Shown here one piece after another: positions 45,733 through 53,809 of a stretch of 64,000 nucleotides of DNA. The position numbers and the translations under genes were made by a program. Under the pieces are notes generated by a model. The model searched no databases. It saw only the letters and a list, made by a program, of their open reading frames with translations, and was not told the DNA's origin. Where the stretch lies: NCBI RefSeq assembly GCF_000510725.1, contig NZ_AZNZ01000003.1, positions 124,001 to 188,000 on the forward strand, read 5' to 3'. Positions within the stretch are counted from its first letter, which is position 1; every line of letters begins with the position of its first letter. Source of the DNA: Pseudoxanthomonas sp. J31. Its GTDB lineage: Bacteria > Pseudomonadota > Gammaproteobacteria > Xanthomonadales > Xanthomonadaceae.

Positions 45733-46236
45733 ATGCTGGGAAGGCTGATTGCCCTGGTCGTGCTGGCGACGGTTGCGTTCGTCGCCTGGAACCGGGGCTG
45801 GACGATCGACGAGGCGCAGGTGCGCCAGTTCTACGACCGCCAGCTGGTCGCGTTCCGCGATTTCGACCACGAGGCGATGTGCAAGGACCTGGCCGGCGAT
45901 TACCGCGCCAGGCTGGTCCAGTACGCCGACGGCCGCCGGTTGGGCGAGACGGTGCTCGACAGCGATGGCACCTGCGAGATGACCCGCCAGACCATGGAGG
46001 AACTGCGCCGGCTGCATGCCCGCAGCCGCGGCCTGATCGCGTTCGACGTGCGGGTGGACATCGGTTCCATCCGCGTCGCGCCGGGCCGCCGCAGCGCGAC
46101 GGTGGAGGTGACCACCACGATCAAGCTGGGCGAGATGCTGATCGCCCGCAGCCGCGGCACCGAGCGCCTGTCCCGCACCTGGTGGCGCGTGCGCAGCCAC
46201 GGCGGCGAAGGCCAGACCTGGTCCTACGTTTACTGA
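45733..46236 (+). CDS. Hypothetical protein with N-terminal membrane segment
   Basis: The 167-residue protein begins with a membrane or signal-anchor segment (MLGRLIALVVLATVAFVAW, residues 1-19), followed by a soluble domain. That domain has helical pieces (EAQVRQFYDRQLVAFRDFDHEAMCKDL) and beta-rich later parts (SATVEVTTTIKL) and ends WSYVY. The shape resembles SnoaL/NTF2-like proteins, but no motif confirms it. It stands alone between a small membrane protein and the DUF3606 gene on the same strand. The SD (GGGAGGGGAAGGG) before the ATG is strong. Confidence 0.7.
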   Translation: MLGRLIALVVLATVAFVAWNRGWTIDEAQVRQFYDRQLVAFRDFDHEAMCKDLAGDYRARLVQYADGRRLGETVLDSDGTCEMTRQTMEELRRLHARSRGLIAFDVRVDIGSIRVAPGRRSATVEVTTTIKLGEMLIARSRGTERLSRTWWRVRSHGGEGQTWSYVY

Positions 46237-46338
46237 GCGGTTCCCGTCGCTGAACGACGCCGCCGCGGCGGCGCCGGTTCACGGCTGCGCGACGGGAGGT
46301 GGCGCAGCGTAGTGGCTCCCCCACGCTGGAGCCCGGCC

Positions 46339-46515
46339 ATGTCCGACGACAGGAAGGAGGTCGGCTCGCCCGACCGCGACCGTATCAACCTCTCCGAGGA
46401 CTACGAGGTCCGTTACTGGACCGAGGCGCTCAGCGTGAGCGAGCAGCAGCTGCGCGAGGCCGTGGCCGCGGTCGGGTCCACGGCCGACGCGGTGCGCCGC
46501 CACCTGGGGCGCTGA
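46339..46515 (+). CDS. DUF3606 family small protein
   Basis: The 58-residue protein has the DUF3606 pattern: a polar start (MSDDRKEVGSPDRDRIN), LSEDYEVRYWTEALSVSEQQLREAVAAVG, and an ADAVRRHL end. The family is small, helical and of unknown function. The ATG at 46339 is preferred to one 27 bases upstream, because the family block begins here. The gene precedes ligD by 9 bases, so the two may be co-transcribed. Confidence 0.8.
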   Translation: MSDDRKEVGSPDRDRINLSEDYEVRYWTEALSVSEQQLREAVAAVGSTADAVRRHLGR

Positions 46516-46524
46516 CGGGCCGGC

Positions 46525-49293
46525 ATGAGCCTGGTCGACTACCAGCGCAAGCGCAGCTTCGAACGCACCCGCGAGCCGGAGCCCGGCAAGCCGGCGCCGC
46601 GCGGGCAGCGGCCGATCTTCGTGGTCCAGCTGCACCACGCCAGCCGCCGCCATTACGACTTCCGCCTGCAGGTGGGCGACGCCCTCAAGAGCTGGGCCGT
46701 GCCCAAGGGGCCCAGCTACGATCCGGCGGTCAAGCGCATGGCGGTGGAGGTCGAGGACCATCCGCTGGACTACGCCGGCTTCGAGGGCGAGATTCCCAGG
46801 GGCGAGTATGGCGGCGGCCACGTGGCGCGCTTTGACCATGGCGTGTGGTCCACCGAGGGCGATCCCGAGGAGCAGCTGGCCAAGGGCCACCTGCGCTTCG
46901 AGCTGCACGGCAGCAAGCTCAAGGGGGGGTGGCACCTGGTGCGCTCCGGCAAGCCGGCACGGCAGCCGCAGTGGCTGCTGTTCAAGGACAAGGACGCCTG
47001 GGCCGGGAGCCTGGAGGCCGACGACCTGCTGGCCGAGGTCACGCCTGCGCCGGAGGAGGACCGCAGGCGCGCCGGCCGCGGCAAGCCCACCCGCAAGCGC
47101 CTGGCGGAAGTGCCAGCGCCGCGCGCCAGGCACAAGGACTGGAAGAAGCGCGCCCTGGCCCTGCCCGGCGCGCGCGCGGCCGAAGCGCCGGAGGGCCCGT
47201 TCCAGCCGCAGCTGGCGCGGCTGGGCCAGGACGCCCCGGAAGGGGAGCAGTGGCTGCACGAGATCAAGTGGGACGGCTACCGGATCCTGGCCACGGTGCG
47301 CGACGGCGAGGTGCGGCTGTGGTCGCGCAACGCGCTGGAATGGACCGATCGCATCCCGGAGATCCGCGACGCCGTCAAGGCGCTGGGCCTGCGCAGCGCG
47401 GCGCTGGACGGCGAGCTGATCGCCGGCAGCGGCACGCGCGAGGACTTCAACCTGCTGCAGGCCACGCTGTCCGGGGAGCGCCCCGGGGTGCTGGCCTGCG
47501 TGCTGTTCGACCTGCTGCACGTGGACGGCGTGGACATCAGCGAGGCGCCGCTGCTGGAACGCAAGCAACTGCTGCAGGAGGTGCTGGCGAAGGGGCCGGC
47601 GCACCTGGCGCTCAGTTCGCATATCCCCGGCGACGGTGCGCAGGCGGCGGCGCTGGCGGCGGAGCGCAGCTTCGAGGGCATCATTTCCAAGCGCGCGGAC
47701 CGGCCCTACCGCCCCGGGCGTGGCGACGACTGGCGCAAGACCAAGCAGCTGGCCAGCGACGAGTTCGCCATCGTCGGCTATACCGCGCCGCGCGGCAGCC
47801 GCACCGGCTTCGGTTCGCTGCTGCTGGCCAGGCCGGATGCGGAGCACGGCTGGCGCTACGTCGGCCGGGTGGGCACCGGCTTCAGCGATGAGCAGCTGCG
47901 CGAACTGGCGCCGCGGCTGGCGCAGGACGCCGGCAGCAAGCCGACCGCGTTCGTGCCGGCGATGGACACCGCGCTGCGCCGCGCCACCTGGGTGCCGCCG
48001 CGGCTGGTGGTGGAGGTGTTCTACCGCGGCATCGGCGGGCAGGAGCTGCTGCGCCAGGCCTCGCTCAAGGCGCTGCGGCCGGACAAGGACATCGCCGACC
48101 TGTACGACAGCGACCGCGGTCCGGGCGTCGCGGAGGAGGAGGCGATGGCAGCGAAGGGCGGCAGGAAGGCGGCGAAGAAGGCGCCCGCGCGCAAGAATGC
48201 GGCGAAGACGGCCACCAAAAAAGCCATCAAGCAAGCGGCGAAACCGGCAGCGGGGAAGGCCACGCAAGCTGCGACCAGGGCCGCTGCGAAGAAGTCCACG
48301 GCAGCAGGCAAAGTCGCCGCCACGCCGGCACGCGCCTCGGCGAAGGCCCGCACTGGCACGGCCACGGGGGCGAAGGCCAGTCCGGCATCCGCCCGCCGGC
48401 GCAAGGCCGCCACCCAGACCCGGGACTGGCCGAAGCTCTCCAGCCCCGCCAAGGTGCTGTTCCCCGATATCCGCGCCACCAAGCAGGACGTGTGGGACTA
48501 CTACACGGCGGTGATGGACCACCTGCTGCCGGAAATCGCCGGCCGCCCGCTTTCGGTCATCCGCTGTCCCTCCGGCACCGGCAAGCCTTGCTTCTTCCAG
48601 AAGCATCTGACCGCCGGGCTGGAACGGGTGGCCTCGGTGAAGCTCAAGGAGGAGAGCGGCACCAACGCGCATTACCTCGTGGTGGAGGATGCGGCCGCAC
48701 TGATGGAGCTGGTGCAGTTCAACGCGCTGGAGTTCCATCCCTGGGGCGCGCACGCCGACAGCCCCGATTCCGCCGACCGCGTGGTGTTCGACCTCGATCC
48801 CGGGCCGGACGTGCCGTTTTCCGAGGTGAAGAAGGCGGCGGTCGACATCCGGCGGCAGCTGGAAGCGCTGGAGCTGGAGTCGTTCTTGCGCGTGACCGGC
48901 GGCAAGGGCCTGCACGTGGTGGTGCCGCTGGCGCCGGGCTGCGACTGGGAGCTGACCAAGCGCTTCGCCCACGGATTTGCCGATGCCCTGGCCAGGTCCG
49001 AACCGGACCGCTTCGTCGCCACCGCAACCAAGCGCTTCCGCAACCGCAGGATCTTCGTCGACTACCTGCGCAACGGCCGCGGCGCCACGGCGGTGGCCTC
49101 GTATTCGCTGCGCGCCCGTCCCGGGGCGCCGGTGGCCATGCCCATTGGCTGGAACGAACTGGCGCGGTTGCCGCGCGCGGACCTGTACACGATCAAGGAT
49201 GTACCGGAGAAGCTGCGCCGGCGGCGCAAGGACCCCTGGGCCGGCATGGATGCGATCCGCCAGAACCTGGCCCGCTGGGCCGATGCGAAGTGA
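46525..49293 (+). CDS. ligD: ATP-dependent DNA ligase LigD (PE-ligase-polymerase)
   Basis: The 922-residue protein has the full LigD layout for non-homologous end joining. A 3'-phosphoesterase (residues about 30-175, HHASRRHYDFRL) is followed by an ATP-dependent ligase (about 210-530) whose nucleotidyl-accepting Lys248 lies in EIKWDGYR, and a C-terminal primase/polymerase domain (about 640-915) with the DLDPGPDVPF metal motif. Between ligase and polymerase is a long linker of Ala, Lys, Thr and Arg (about 540-630, for example AAKKAPARKNAAKTATKKA) that resembles a histone H1 tail. Ku is not encoded in this window. The linker is the odd feature; all domain motifs look intact. Confidence 0.95.
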   Translation: MSLVDYQRKRSFERTREPEPGKPAPRGQRPIFVVQLHHASRRHYDFRLQVGDALKSWAVPKGPSYDPAVKRMAVEVEDHPLDYAGFEGEIPRGEYGGGHVARFDHGVWSTEGDPEEQLAKGHLRFELHGSKLKGGWHLVRSGKPARQPQWLLFKDKDAWAGSLEADDLLAEVTPAPEEDRRRAGRGKPTRKRLAEVPAPRARHKDWKKRALALPGARAAEAPEGPFQPQLARLGQDAPEGEQWLHEIKWDGYRILATVRDGEVRLWSRNALEWTDRIPEIRDAVKALGLRSAALDGELIAGSGTREDFNLLQATLSGERPGVLACVLFDLLHVDGVDISEAPLLERKQLLQEVLAKGPAHLALSSHIPGDGAQAAALAAERSFEGIISKRADRPYRPGRGDDWRKTKQLASDEFAIVGYTAPRGSRTGFGSLLLARPDAEHGWRYVGRVGTGFSDEQLRELAPRLAQDAGSKPTAFVPAMDTALRRATWVPPRLVVEVFYRGIGGQELLRQASLKALRPDKDIADLYDSDRGPGVAEEEAMAAKGGRKAAKKAPARKNAAKTATKKAIKQAAKPAAGKATQAATRAAAKKSTAAGKVAATPARASAKARTGTATGAKASPASARRRKAATQTRDWPKLSSPAKVLFPDIRATKQDVWDYYTAVMDHLLPEIAGRPLSVIRCPSGTGKPCFFQKHLTAGLERVASVKLKEESGTNAHYLVVEDAAALMELVQFNALEFHPWGAHADSPDSADRVVFDLDPGPDVPFSEVKKAAVDIRRQLEALELESFLRVTGGKGLHVVVPLAPGCDWELTKRFAHGFADALARSEPDRFVATATKRFRNRRIFVDYLRNGRGATAVASYSLRARPGAPVAMPIGWNELARLPRADLYTIKDVPEKLRRRRKDPWAGMDAIRQNLARWADAK

Positions 49294-49308
49294 CGTATTC
49301 AGTATCCG

Positions 49309-50574
49309 ATGAATCTGGAAATGCAGCCTGGAGCACATCATGCCGATGGCATCGGCGGTCCACCGGTGGCATCCTCTGCCGGCCCGTACGCCCTGCGGAC
49401 CGGAAAGGGGGACTTGTCCGATGAGCGGCACCACGCGATGACACACGCCGGCGCGCCAGCGAGCCCGCAGGGCGAGCACCTGCTGCTGCAGGGCGTCACC
49501 GACTACGCCATCTACCTGCTGGATGCCTCCGGCACGATCCTCAGCTGGAACACCGGCGGCGAGCGGATCAAGGGCTACACCGGCAGCGAGGTGATCGGCC
49601 GGCATTTCTCCTGTTTCTACACGCCGGAGGAAATCCAGCACGGCGTGCCGGAGCACGCGCTTGCCATCGCCAGCCAGGAGGGCCGCTACGAGACCGAAGG
49701 CTGGCGCGTGCGCAAGGACGGCAGCCGCTTCCGCGCGCACATCGTGATCGATGCGATCTACCGCGACGGCGGGCTGGTGGGCTTCGCCAAGGTCACCCGC
49801 GACATCACCGAGCACTACCAGGCGGCCGAGCAGCGCCGCCAGGCCGAGCTGGCGCTGGTCCAGGCGCAGAAGATCGCCGCGGTCGGCCAGCTCACCCTGG
49901 GCATCGCCCACGACTTCAACAACCTGCTGGCGGTCATCACCGCCAGCCTGGACCTGCTGCCGGCGGCGGAGGGGCGGCGCCGGGAGATGCTGGTCGACGC
50001 CGCGCGCCAGGCCGCCGCGCGCGGCGCGCGCCTGACCCGGCAGATGCTGGCCTTCGCCCGCGGCCAGTCCCTGGAACCGGAGCTGCACGACGTCAACGCG
50101 CTGATTGGCAGCGCGGCCAAGGTCTACCGCCGCGCCGCCGGCCCGATCACCCAGTGCGTGTTCGACCTGGCCGAGGCCGACACCCGGGTCATGGTCGACG
50201 CCGAGCAGCTGGAAGCGGCGCTGGTGAACCTGGTGGCCAACGCGCGCGATGCAATGGAGCAGCCGGGCACCATCCGCATCGCCACCCGCATCACCCGACC
50301 CGACCCGGCGCTGCATCCAGGCGCCGTGGCCGGCCGCGATTACCTGTATGTCTCCGTGGCCGACGATGGCCCGGGAATGGAGGAGCACGTGCGCCAGCGC
50401 GCCATGGAACCTTTCTTCACCACCAAGGATGTCGGCCGCGGCAGCGGCCTGGGCCTGAGCCAGGTGTTCGGCTTCGCCAGCCAATCCGGCGGCTTCGCCT
50501 TCATCGAGAGCGCGCCGGGCGAGGGTACCTGCGTGACCATGGCCATCCCTGCAGGGGAGGCCGCCGATGCCTAA
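49309..50574 (+). CDS. Soluble PAS-domain sensor histidine kinase
   Basis: The 421-residue protein has one PAS domain (residues about 55-170: [26 protein letters not shown] and [10 protein letters not shown]), a phosphoacceptor helix with His201 in [11 protein letters not shown], and a HATPase_c domain (N box [11 protein letters not shown]1 ADDGPGM, F box PFFTTK, G2 [11 protein letters not shown]). No membrane segments are present, so it senses in the cytoplasm. Its end overlaps the next gene, a receiver protein, by 8 bases. The first 40 residues are variable; a later ATG at 49438 may be the true start. Confidence 0.9.
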   Translation: MNLEMQPGAHHADGIGGPPVASSAGPYALRTGKGDLSDERHHAMTHAGAPASPQGEHLLLQGVTDYAIYLLDASGTILSWNTGGERIKGYTGSEVIGRHFSCFYTPEEIQHGVPEHALAIASQEGRYETEGWRVRKDGSRFRAHIVIDAIYRDGGLVGFAKVTRDITEHYQAAEQRRQAELALVQAQKIAAVGQLTLGIAHDFNNLLAVITASLDLLPAAEGRRREMLVDAARQAAARGARLTRQMLAFARGQSLEPELHDVNALIGSAAKVYRRAAGPITQCVFDLAEADTRVMVDAEQLEAALVNLVANARDAMEQPGTIRIATRITRPDPALHPGAVAGRDYLYVSVADDGPGMEEHVRQRAMEPFFTTKDVGRGSGLGLSQVFGFASQSGGFAFIESAPGEGTCVTMAIPAGEAADA

Positions 50575-50917
50575 GGTGCTCTACGTGGAGGACGACGAGC
50601 TGCTGCGCATGGTCACCAGCCTGGCGCTGGAGGATGCCGGCTATGCCGTGGTCGAGGCCCACGACGGCCACCAGGCGCGCTGGCTGCTGGACCAGGAGGG
50701 CGGGTTCGACTTCGTCATCAGCGACATCAGCATGCCCGGCGGCATGAGCGGGCTGGAGGTGGCGCAGGCCGCCCAGGCCGCGCGGCCCGGGTGCCGCACC
50801 ATCCTGGTGTCCGGCTACGCCACCTCGCAGCTGCCGGCGTTGCCGGACTCGGTGATCTACCTGGGCAAGCCGTTCCGGGTGCAGGACCTGATCGACACCC
50901 TGGGCGCGGCCGGCTGA
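50567..50917 (+). CDS. Single-domain response regulator
   Basis: The 116-residue receiver-only protein has the acidic pair at Asp9-Asp10 (VEDDELL), phosphoacceptor Asp53 in VISDISMPGG and Lys101 in YLGKPFR. No output domain follows. It overlaps the histidine kinase gene and is its likely partner; the output may be protein-protein contact or a phosphorelay step. The GMSG insertion after DISMP is shared with CheY-like proteins near PAS kinases of this type. Confidence 0.92.
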   Translation: MPKVLYVEDDELLRMVTSLALEDAGYAVVEAHDGHQARWLLDQEGGFDFVISDISMPGGMSGLEVAQAAQAARPGCRTILVSGYATSQLPALPDSVIYLGKPFRVQDLIDTLGAAG

Positions 50918-51221
50918 CCCCGCCACGCTGGCGGGAGGCCGCGGAAAGAACACGGCCGCCAGGGGCGGCCGTGGTGCACCGGAGCGGGGGAAGCACCGGC
51001 GCGATGGCGTCGAGGGGCGCCAAGGGGACGAGCATGCCCGGGCCGCCGCGGCCGCACCATCGGGAATTGCCGGCCCCTGGGGTCAGGGTTCCGAACGTGC
51101 GCACGGCGAGCCGCGCCGTGGACCAGGCCCGGCCTGGGCCATGCACGCCAAACAGGCACTCGGGTGGTGGGCCGATTTGCTACGCTGCGGCGCCCTTCAC
51201 ATCCCTGGTTCCGGTGTCCCC
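50918..51221 (+). other. Non-coding stretch after the two-component pair
   Basis: No gene is supported in these 304 bases. A perfect 10-bp hairpin CACGGCCGCC/GGCGGCCGTG with a 3-base loop lies at 50951-50973 and probably ends the kinase/regulator transcript. The region before 51222 may hold the acyltransferase promoter, but no clear boxes are seen. Confidence 0.6.
50951..50973 (+). terminator. Hairpin after the response regulator gene
   Basis: A 10-bp perfect stem with an AGG loop lies 34 bases after the response regulator stop. No T tract follows, but the AAAGAA on its left gives the opposite strand a short T tract. It is terminator-like. Confidence 0.45.
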
Positions 51222-52100
51222 ATGCCGTTGTTGCGGGTCCCGCCCATCCTGCTGCTGATCGTCCTCAACACCCTGGTGCATGCGGTGCCCGTGCTGCTGG
51301 CCGGCGTGGTCAAGGCGGTACTGCCGCTGCGGCCGGTGTGGCGCGCCTGCAACCCGGTGCTGACCGGGCTGGCCGAGAGCTGGATCGCGGTGAACACCTG
51401 GATGATGGGTGCCTTTACCCGCACCCGCTTCGAGATCGAGGGCACCGCCGAGTTGCGCCGCGACGGCCACTACCTGGTGCTGGCCAACCACCAGAGCTGG
51501 GTCGACATCCTGGTGTTGCAGAAGGTGTTCAACCGCAAGGTGCCGCTGCTGCGCTTCTTCCTCAAGCGCTCGCTGTTCTGGGTGCCGGTGCTGGGCCTGG
51601 CGTGGTGGGCGCTGGATTTCCCGTTCATGGGCCGCTACACCCGCCGCCAGATCGCGAAGAACCCGGAGCTGGGGCGGCGCGACATCGAGACCACGCGCAA
51701 GGCCTGCGAGAAGTTCCGCGACATCCCGGTGTCGATCATGAACTTCGTCGAGGGCACCCGTTTCACCGAGGCCAAGCACGCGCAGCAGGCCTCGCCGTAC
51801 CGGCACCTGCTCAAGCCCAAGTCCGGCGGCGTCGCCTTCGTGATCGACGCGATGGGGCAGGGCCTGCATTCGATCCTGGACGTGACCATCGCCTATCCGG
51901 GCGGCCGCCCCTCGATGATCGACCTGATGGCCGACCGCGTGCCCGCGGTGCGGGTGAAGGTGCGCCAGCGCCCGATCCCGGCCGAGCTGGTCGCCGGCAA
52001 CTACCAGGAAGACCGCGCCTTCCGCGCCTGCTTCCAGCAGTGGATGAACGGGCTGTGGCGCGAGAAGGACGAGGACATGGAGCGCCTGCTGGCAGGCTGA
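51222..52100 (+). CDS. 1-acyl-glycerol-3-phosphate acyltransferase family protein
   Basis: The 292-residue protein has an N-terminal membrane segment (residues 6-30) and a PlsC-type acyltransferase domain with the catalytic H-x4-D motif at His90-Asp95 (NHQSWVD), the acceptor motif FVEGTRFTEAK near 175-185, and a later hydrophobic IAYPGGRP block. The size and the C-terminal extension resemble the YihG subgroup of inner-membrane lysophospholipid acyltransferases. It acylates lysophosphatidic acid in phospholipid synthesis; the exact substrate is not known. It stands alone between the two-component pair and slyD. Confidence 0.87.
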   Translation: MPLLRVPPILLLIVLNTLVHAVPVLLAGVVKAVLPLRPVWRACNPVLTGLAESWIAVNTWMMGAFTRTRFEIEGTAELRRDGHYLVLANHQSWVDILVLQKVFNRKVPLLRFFLKRSLFWVPVLGLAWWALDFPFMGRYTRRQIAKNPELGRRDIETTRKACEKFRDIPVSIMNFVEGTRFTEAKHAQQASPYRHLLKPKSGGVAFVIDAMGQGLHSILDVTIAYPGGRPSMIDLMADRVPAVRVKVRQRPIPAELVAGNYQEDRAFRACFQQWMNGLWREKDEDMERLLAG

Positions 52101-52275
52101 GCGGCGGCGCCCGGAAGCGGAAGGGAGGCTGCGCCTGAATGCGCGTCGCGTCGCGGTTTGCGCGTCGCGGCCGCAGCCGTTAAGGTGGGCGGCAACCGAG
52201 GCACCGTGAGTCCACCGGTCCTTGCGGCCATCCACTTCAACCCCCCTTTCCTTTCCAATACCAGGGAGCACTTCC

Positions 52276-52740
52276 ATGGAGATCGCCGCCGCCCGCGTGG
52301 CCACGTTCCACTACATCCTCACCGACGACGCAGGCCAGGTCCTGGACCGTTCGCCGGAAGACCATCCGCTCAGCTATTTCCACGGCGGCGGCAACATCAT
52401 CCCCGGCCTGGAGAAGGGGCTGGAAGGCCGTAGCGCCGGCGAGTCGCTGACCGTCGACGTGCCGCCGGCCGAGGCCTATGGCGAGCGCATCGAAGGCCTG
52501 GTGCAGGACGTGCCGCGTGAGGCGTTCCAGGGCATCGACCGCATCGAGCCGGGCATGCAGTTCCAGGCCAACGGCGGCCAGGGCCCGGTGCTGGTGACCG
52601 TGGTCGCGGTCGGCGACCGCCAGGTCCGCATCGACGGCAACCACCCGCTGGCGGGCAAGACCCTGCACTTCGACGTGCGCATCACCGACGTGCGCGAAGC
52701 CACCGACGAAGAGAAGCAGACCGGCCGCGTCGCCGCCTGA
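52276..52740 (+). CDS. slyD: FKBP-type peptidyl-prolyl isomerase, SlyD-like
   Basis: The 154-residue protein has the SlyD layout: a split FKBP domain (LTDDAGQVLDRSPEDHPLSYFHGG and GLEKGLEGRSAGESLTVDVP) with the chaperone insert-in-flap region in the middle (AYGERIEGLVQDVPREAFQGI) and HPLAGKTLHFDVRITDVREA at the end. The histidine-rich metal-binding tail of E. coli SlyD is missing. It catalyses proline isomerisation and assists folding in the cytoplasm. A perfect bidirectional terminator follows the stop. Confidence 0.9.
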   Translation: MEIAAARVATFHYILTDDAGQVLDRSPEDHPLSYFHGGGNIIPGLEKGLEGRSAGESLTVDVPPAEAYGERIEGLVQDVPREAFQGIDRIEPGMQFQANGGQGPVLVTVVAVGDRQVRIDGNHPLAGKTLHFDVRITDVREATDEEKQTGRVAA

Positions 52741-52760
52741 CCGCTTCGCGACGTGCCATG

Positions 52761-52790
52761 AAAAACGCCGGCCCCAAGGCCGGCGTTTTT
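52761..52790. terminator. Bidirectional intrinsic terminator after slyD
   Basis: A perfect 13-bp inverted repeat with a 4-base loop has A5 on the left side and T5 on the right. It can end transcription on both strands, serving slyD from the left and the leftward small gene cluster ending at 52916 from the right. Confidence 0.95.
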
Positions 52791-52915
52791 CTTTGCGGCG
52801 CCACCGCACCCGTCCGTGGTGCGCGGGCCAGGCCATGCCTGCAGGGGTGCATGCAGGCGCCGGCACCCGCTTGCATGCGCGCACGCGCCTGCAGGGGTGC
52901 AGGCCCCGGGCGGCC

Positions 52916-53134
52916 TCAGGCCGCCTTCTTCTTCTTGGCCTGGTTGGCGGTCTCGGGCGTTTCCACCTTGGTCAGCACCGGGGTGTTGCCGAGCACTTCG
53001 ATGCGGCCGCCGGCCTTGCGGAAAGCCTCCAGGTCGCGGGCGATGCGCTCGCGGGTGAGGGTGCTGGAGGCCTTGCCGGTATCGGCGAGCTTGCGGCCCT
53101 TGGTGGACGTGGGAGCGGTCTTGCGGACGGCCAT
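52916..53134 (-). CDS. Small conserved protein, possibly SutA-like
   Basis: The 72-residue protein is basic at both ends: it starts MAVRKTAPTSTKGRKLADTG and ends NQAKKKKAA. The central block RERIARDLEAFRKAGGRIEVLGNTPV has the same kind of helix-GG-x-I/V-x-x-hydrophobic turn as the conserved part of SutA, an RNA polymerase-binding regulator of slow growth in Pseudomonas. The match is short and only suggestive. It is downstream of the YkgJ-type gene (14-base gap) on the same strand. Confidence 0.6.
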   Translation of the reverse strand: MAVRKTAPTSTKGRKLADTGKASSTLTRERIARDLEAFRKAGGRIEVLGNTPVLTKVETPETANQAKKKKAA

Positions 53135-53148
53135 GTGCGTCTCCTTGG

Positions 53149-53460
53149 TCAGTCGAGGGTGAGCGGGATGCCGCGCTGCCGCTGGTCGCGGTAGCGGGCG
53201 CGGATGTCCAGGCAGGCCCGGCCGCCCATCGCGAACTGGCGGCAGATGGCGGGCCGGTCCTGGTAAATCGAGCAACGCAGGTGCAGCGGATCGATGGCCG
53301 CGCACCAGCCGTCCTCGTCCTTGGCCATGGTTTCCAGGCCGTGGTCGTCGATGGCGATGAACCGGGCGGGTACGTGGTCGCCCGGCAGCAGCAGGACCGG
53401 CAGGCGGCAGCACACTGCATCGCAGTGCCTGCAGTCAGCGCCGGCCTCGCGCGCGCTCAG
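53149..53460 (-). CDS. YkgJ-family cysteine cluster protein
   Basis: The roughly 103-residue protein has the YkgJ metal/cysteine cluster: C-x2-C-x3-CC in DCRHCDAVCCRLPV, then CSIYQDRPAICRQF and a last Cys in GGRACLD. Members bind zinc or iron-sulfur clusters; function is unclear. No ATG, GTG or TTG lies between the conserved start and the upstream region; the CTG at 53460 has a GGGGA sequence 9 bases before it and is proposed as a non-standard start. A longer frame upstream opens with ATG but runs through non-coding sequence. The next gene is the 72-residue protein. Confidence 0.65.
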   Translation of the reverse strand: MSAREAGADCRHCDAVCCRLPVLLLPGDHVPARFIAIDDHGLETMAKDEDGWCAAIDPLHLRCSIYQDRPAICRQFAMGGRACLDIRARYRDQRQRGIPLTLD

Positions 53461-53809
53461 GACGTCGTCCCCGCGGGGAAGGGAGTGGGAGTGCGCGCTA
53501 GCGCGATATCCGCACCGGAATACCGGTGGGCGTGGAGAACCGGAATAAGGATGGCGACGCCCTGGAAGCGGCCCCTGGCCGGCGCGGATGCCGCGGCCTG
53601 TGCCGGAAGCCTGGTGCGCGCGGCAGGGGGCACGCGGATGGATGGACTGCCGGATTGCCGGCGAAGTATAGCGCAAATCGCCGATCCGTGCCGAACTGGT
53701 GGCGGATCTGCAGGCAACAGCACGCAAAACACTGCATTCCACGCAATCGGCCGCGATGCTGCGCGGCGCGCCACTGGTAGGATCGCCGCTTTCCCAGCTG
53801 GTGAGCGCC
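53461..53809. other. Divergent intergenic region
   Basis: The 349 bases between the leftward YkgJ-type gene and the rightward M14 peptidase gene hold no supported gene. Both genes would have promoters here, but no strong -10/-35 pair stands out. Confidence 0.5.

Noticed and set aside
48145-48420. The Lys/Ala-coding stretch of ligD as a DNA tandem repeat or CRISPR-like array
   Set aside because: The repetition is at amino-acid level only; there are no regular repeat and spacer units at base level, and the frame stays open.
46279-50484. A 1401-codon open frame on the minus strand over ligD and the kinase gene
   Set aside because: It is antisense to two clear genes, has a low-complexity Gln/Arg/His/Ala composition typical of GC-rich shadows, and shows no motif.
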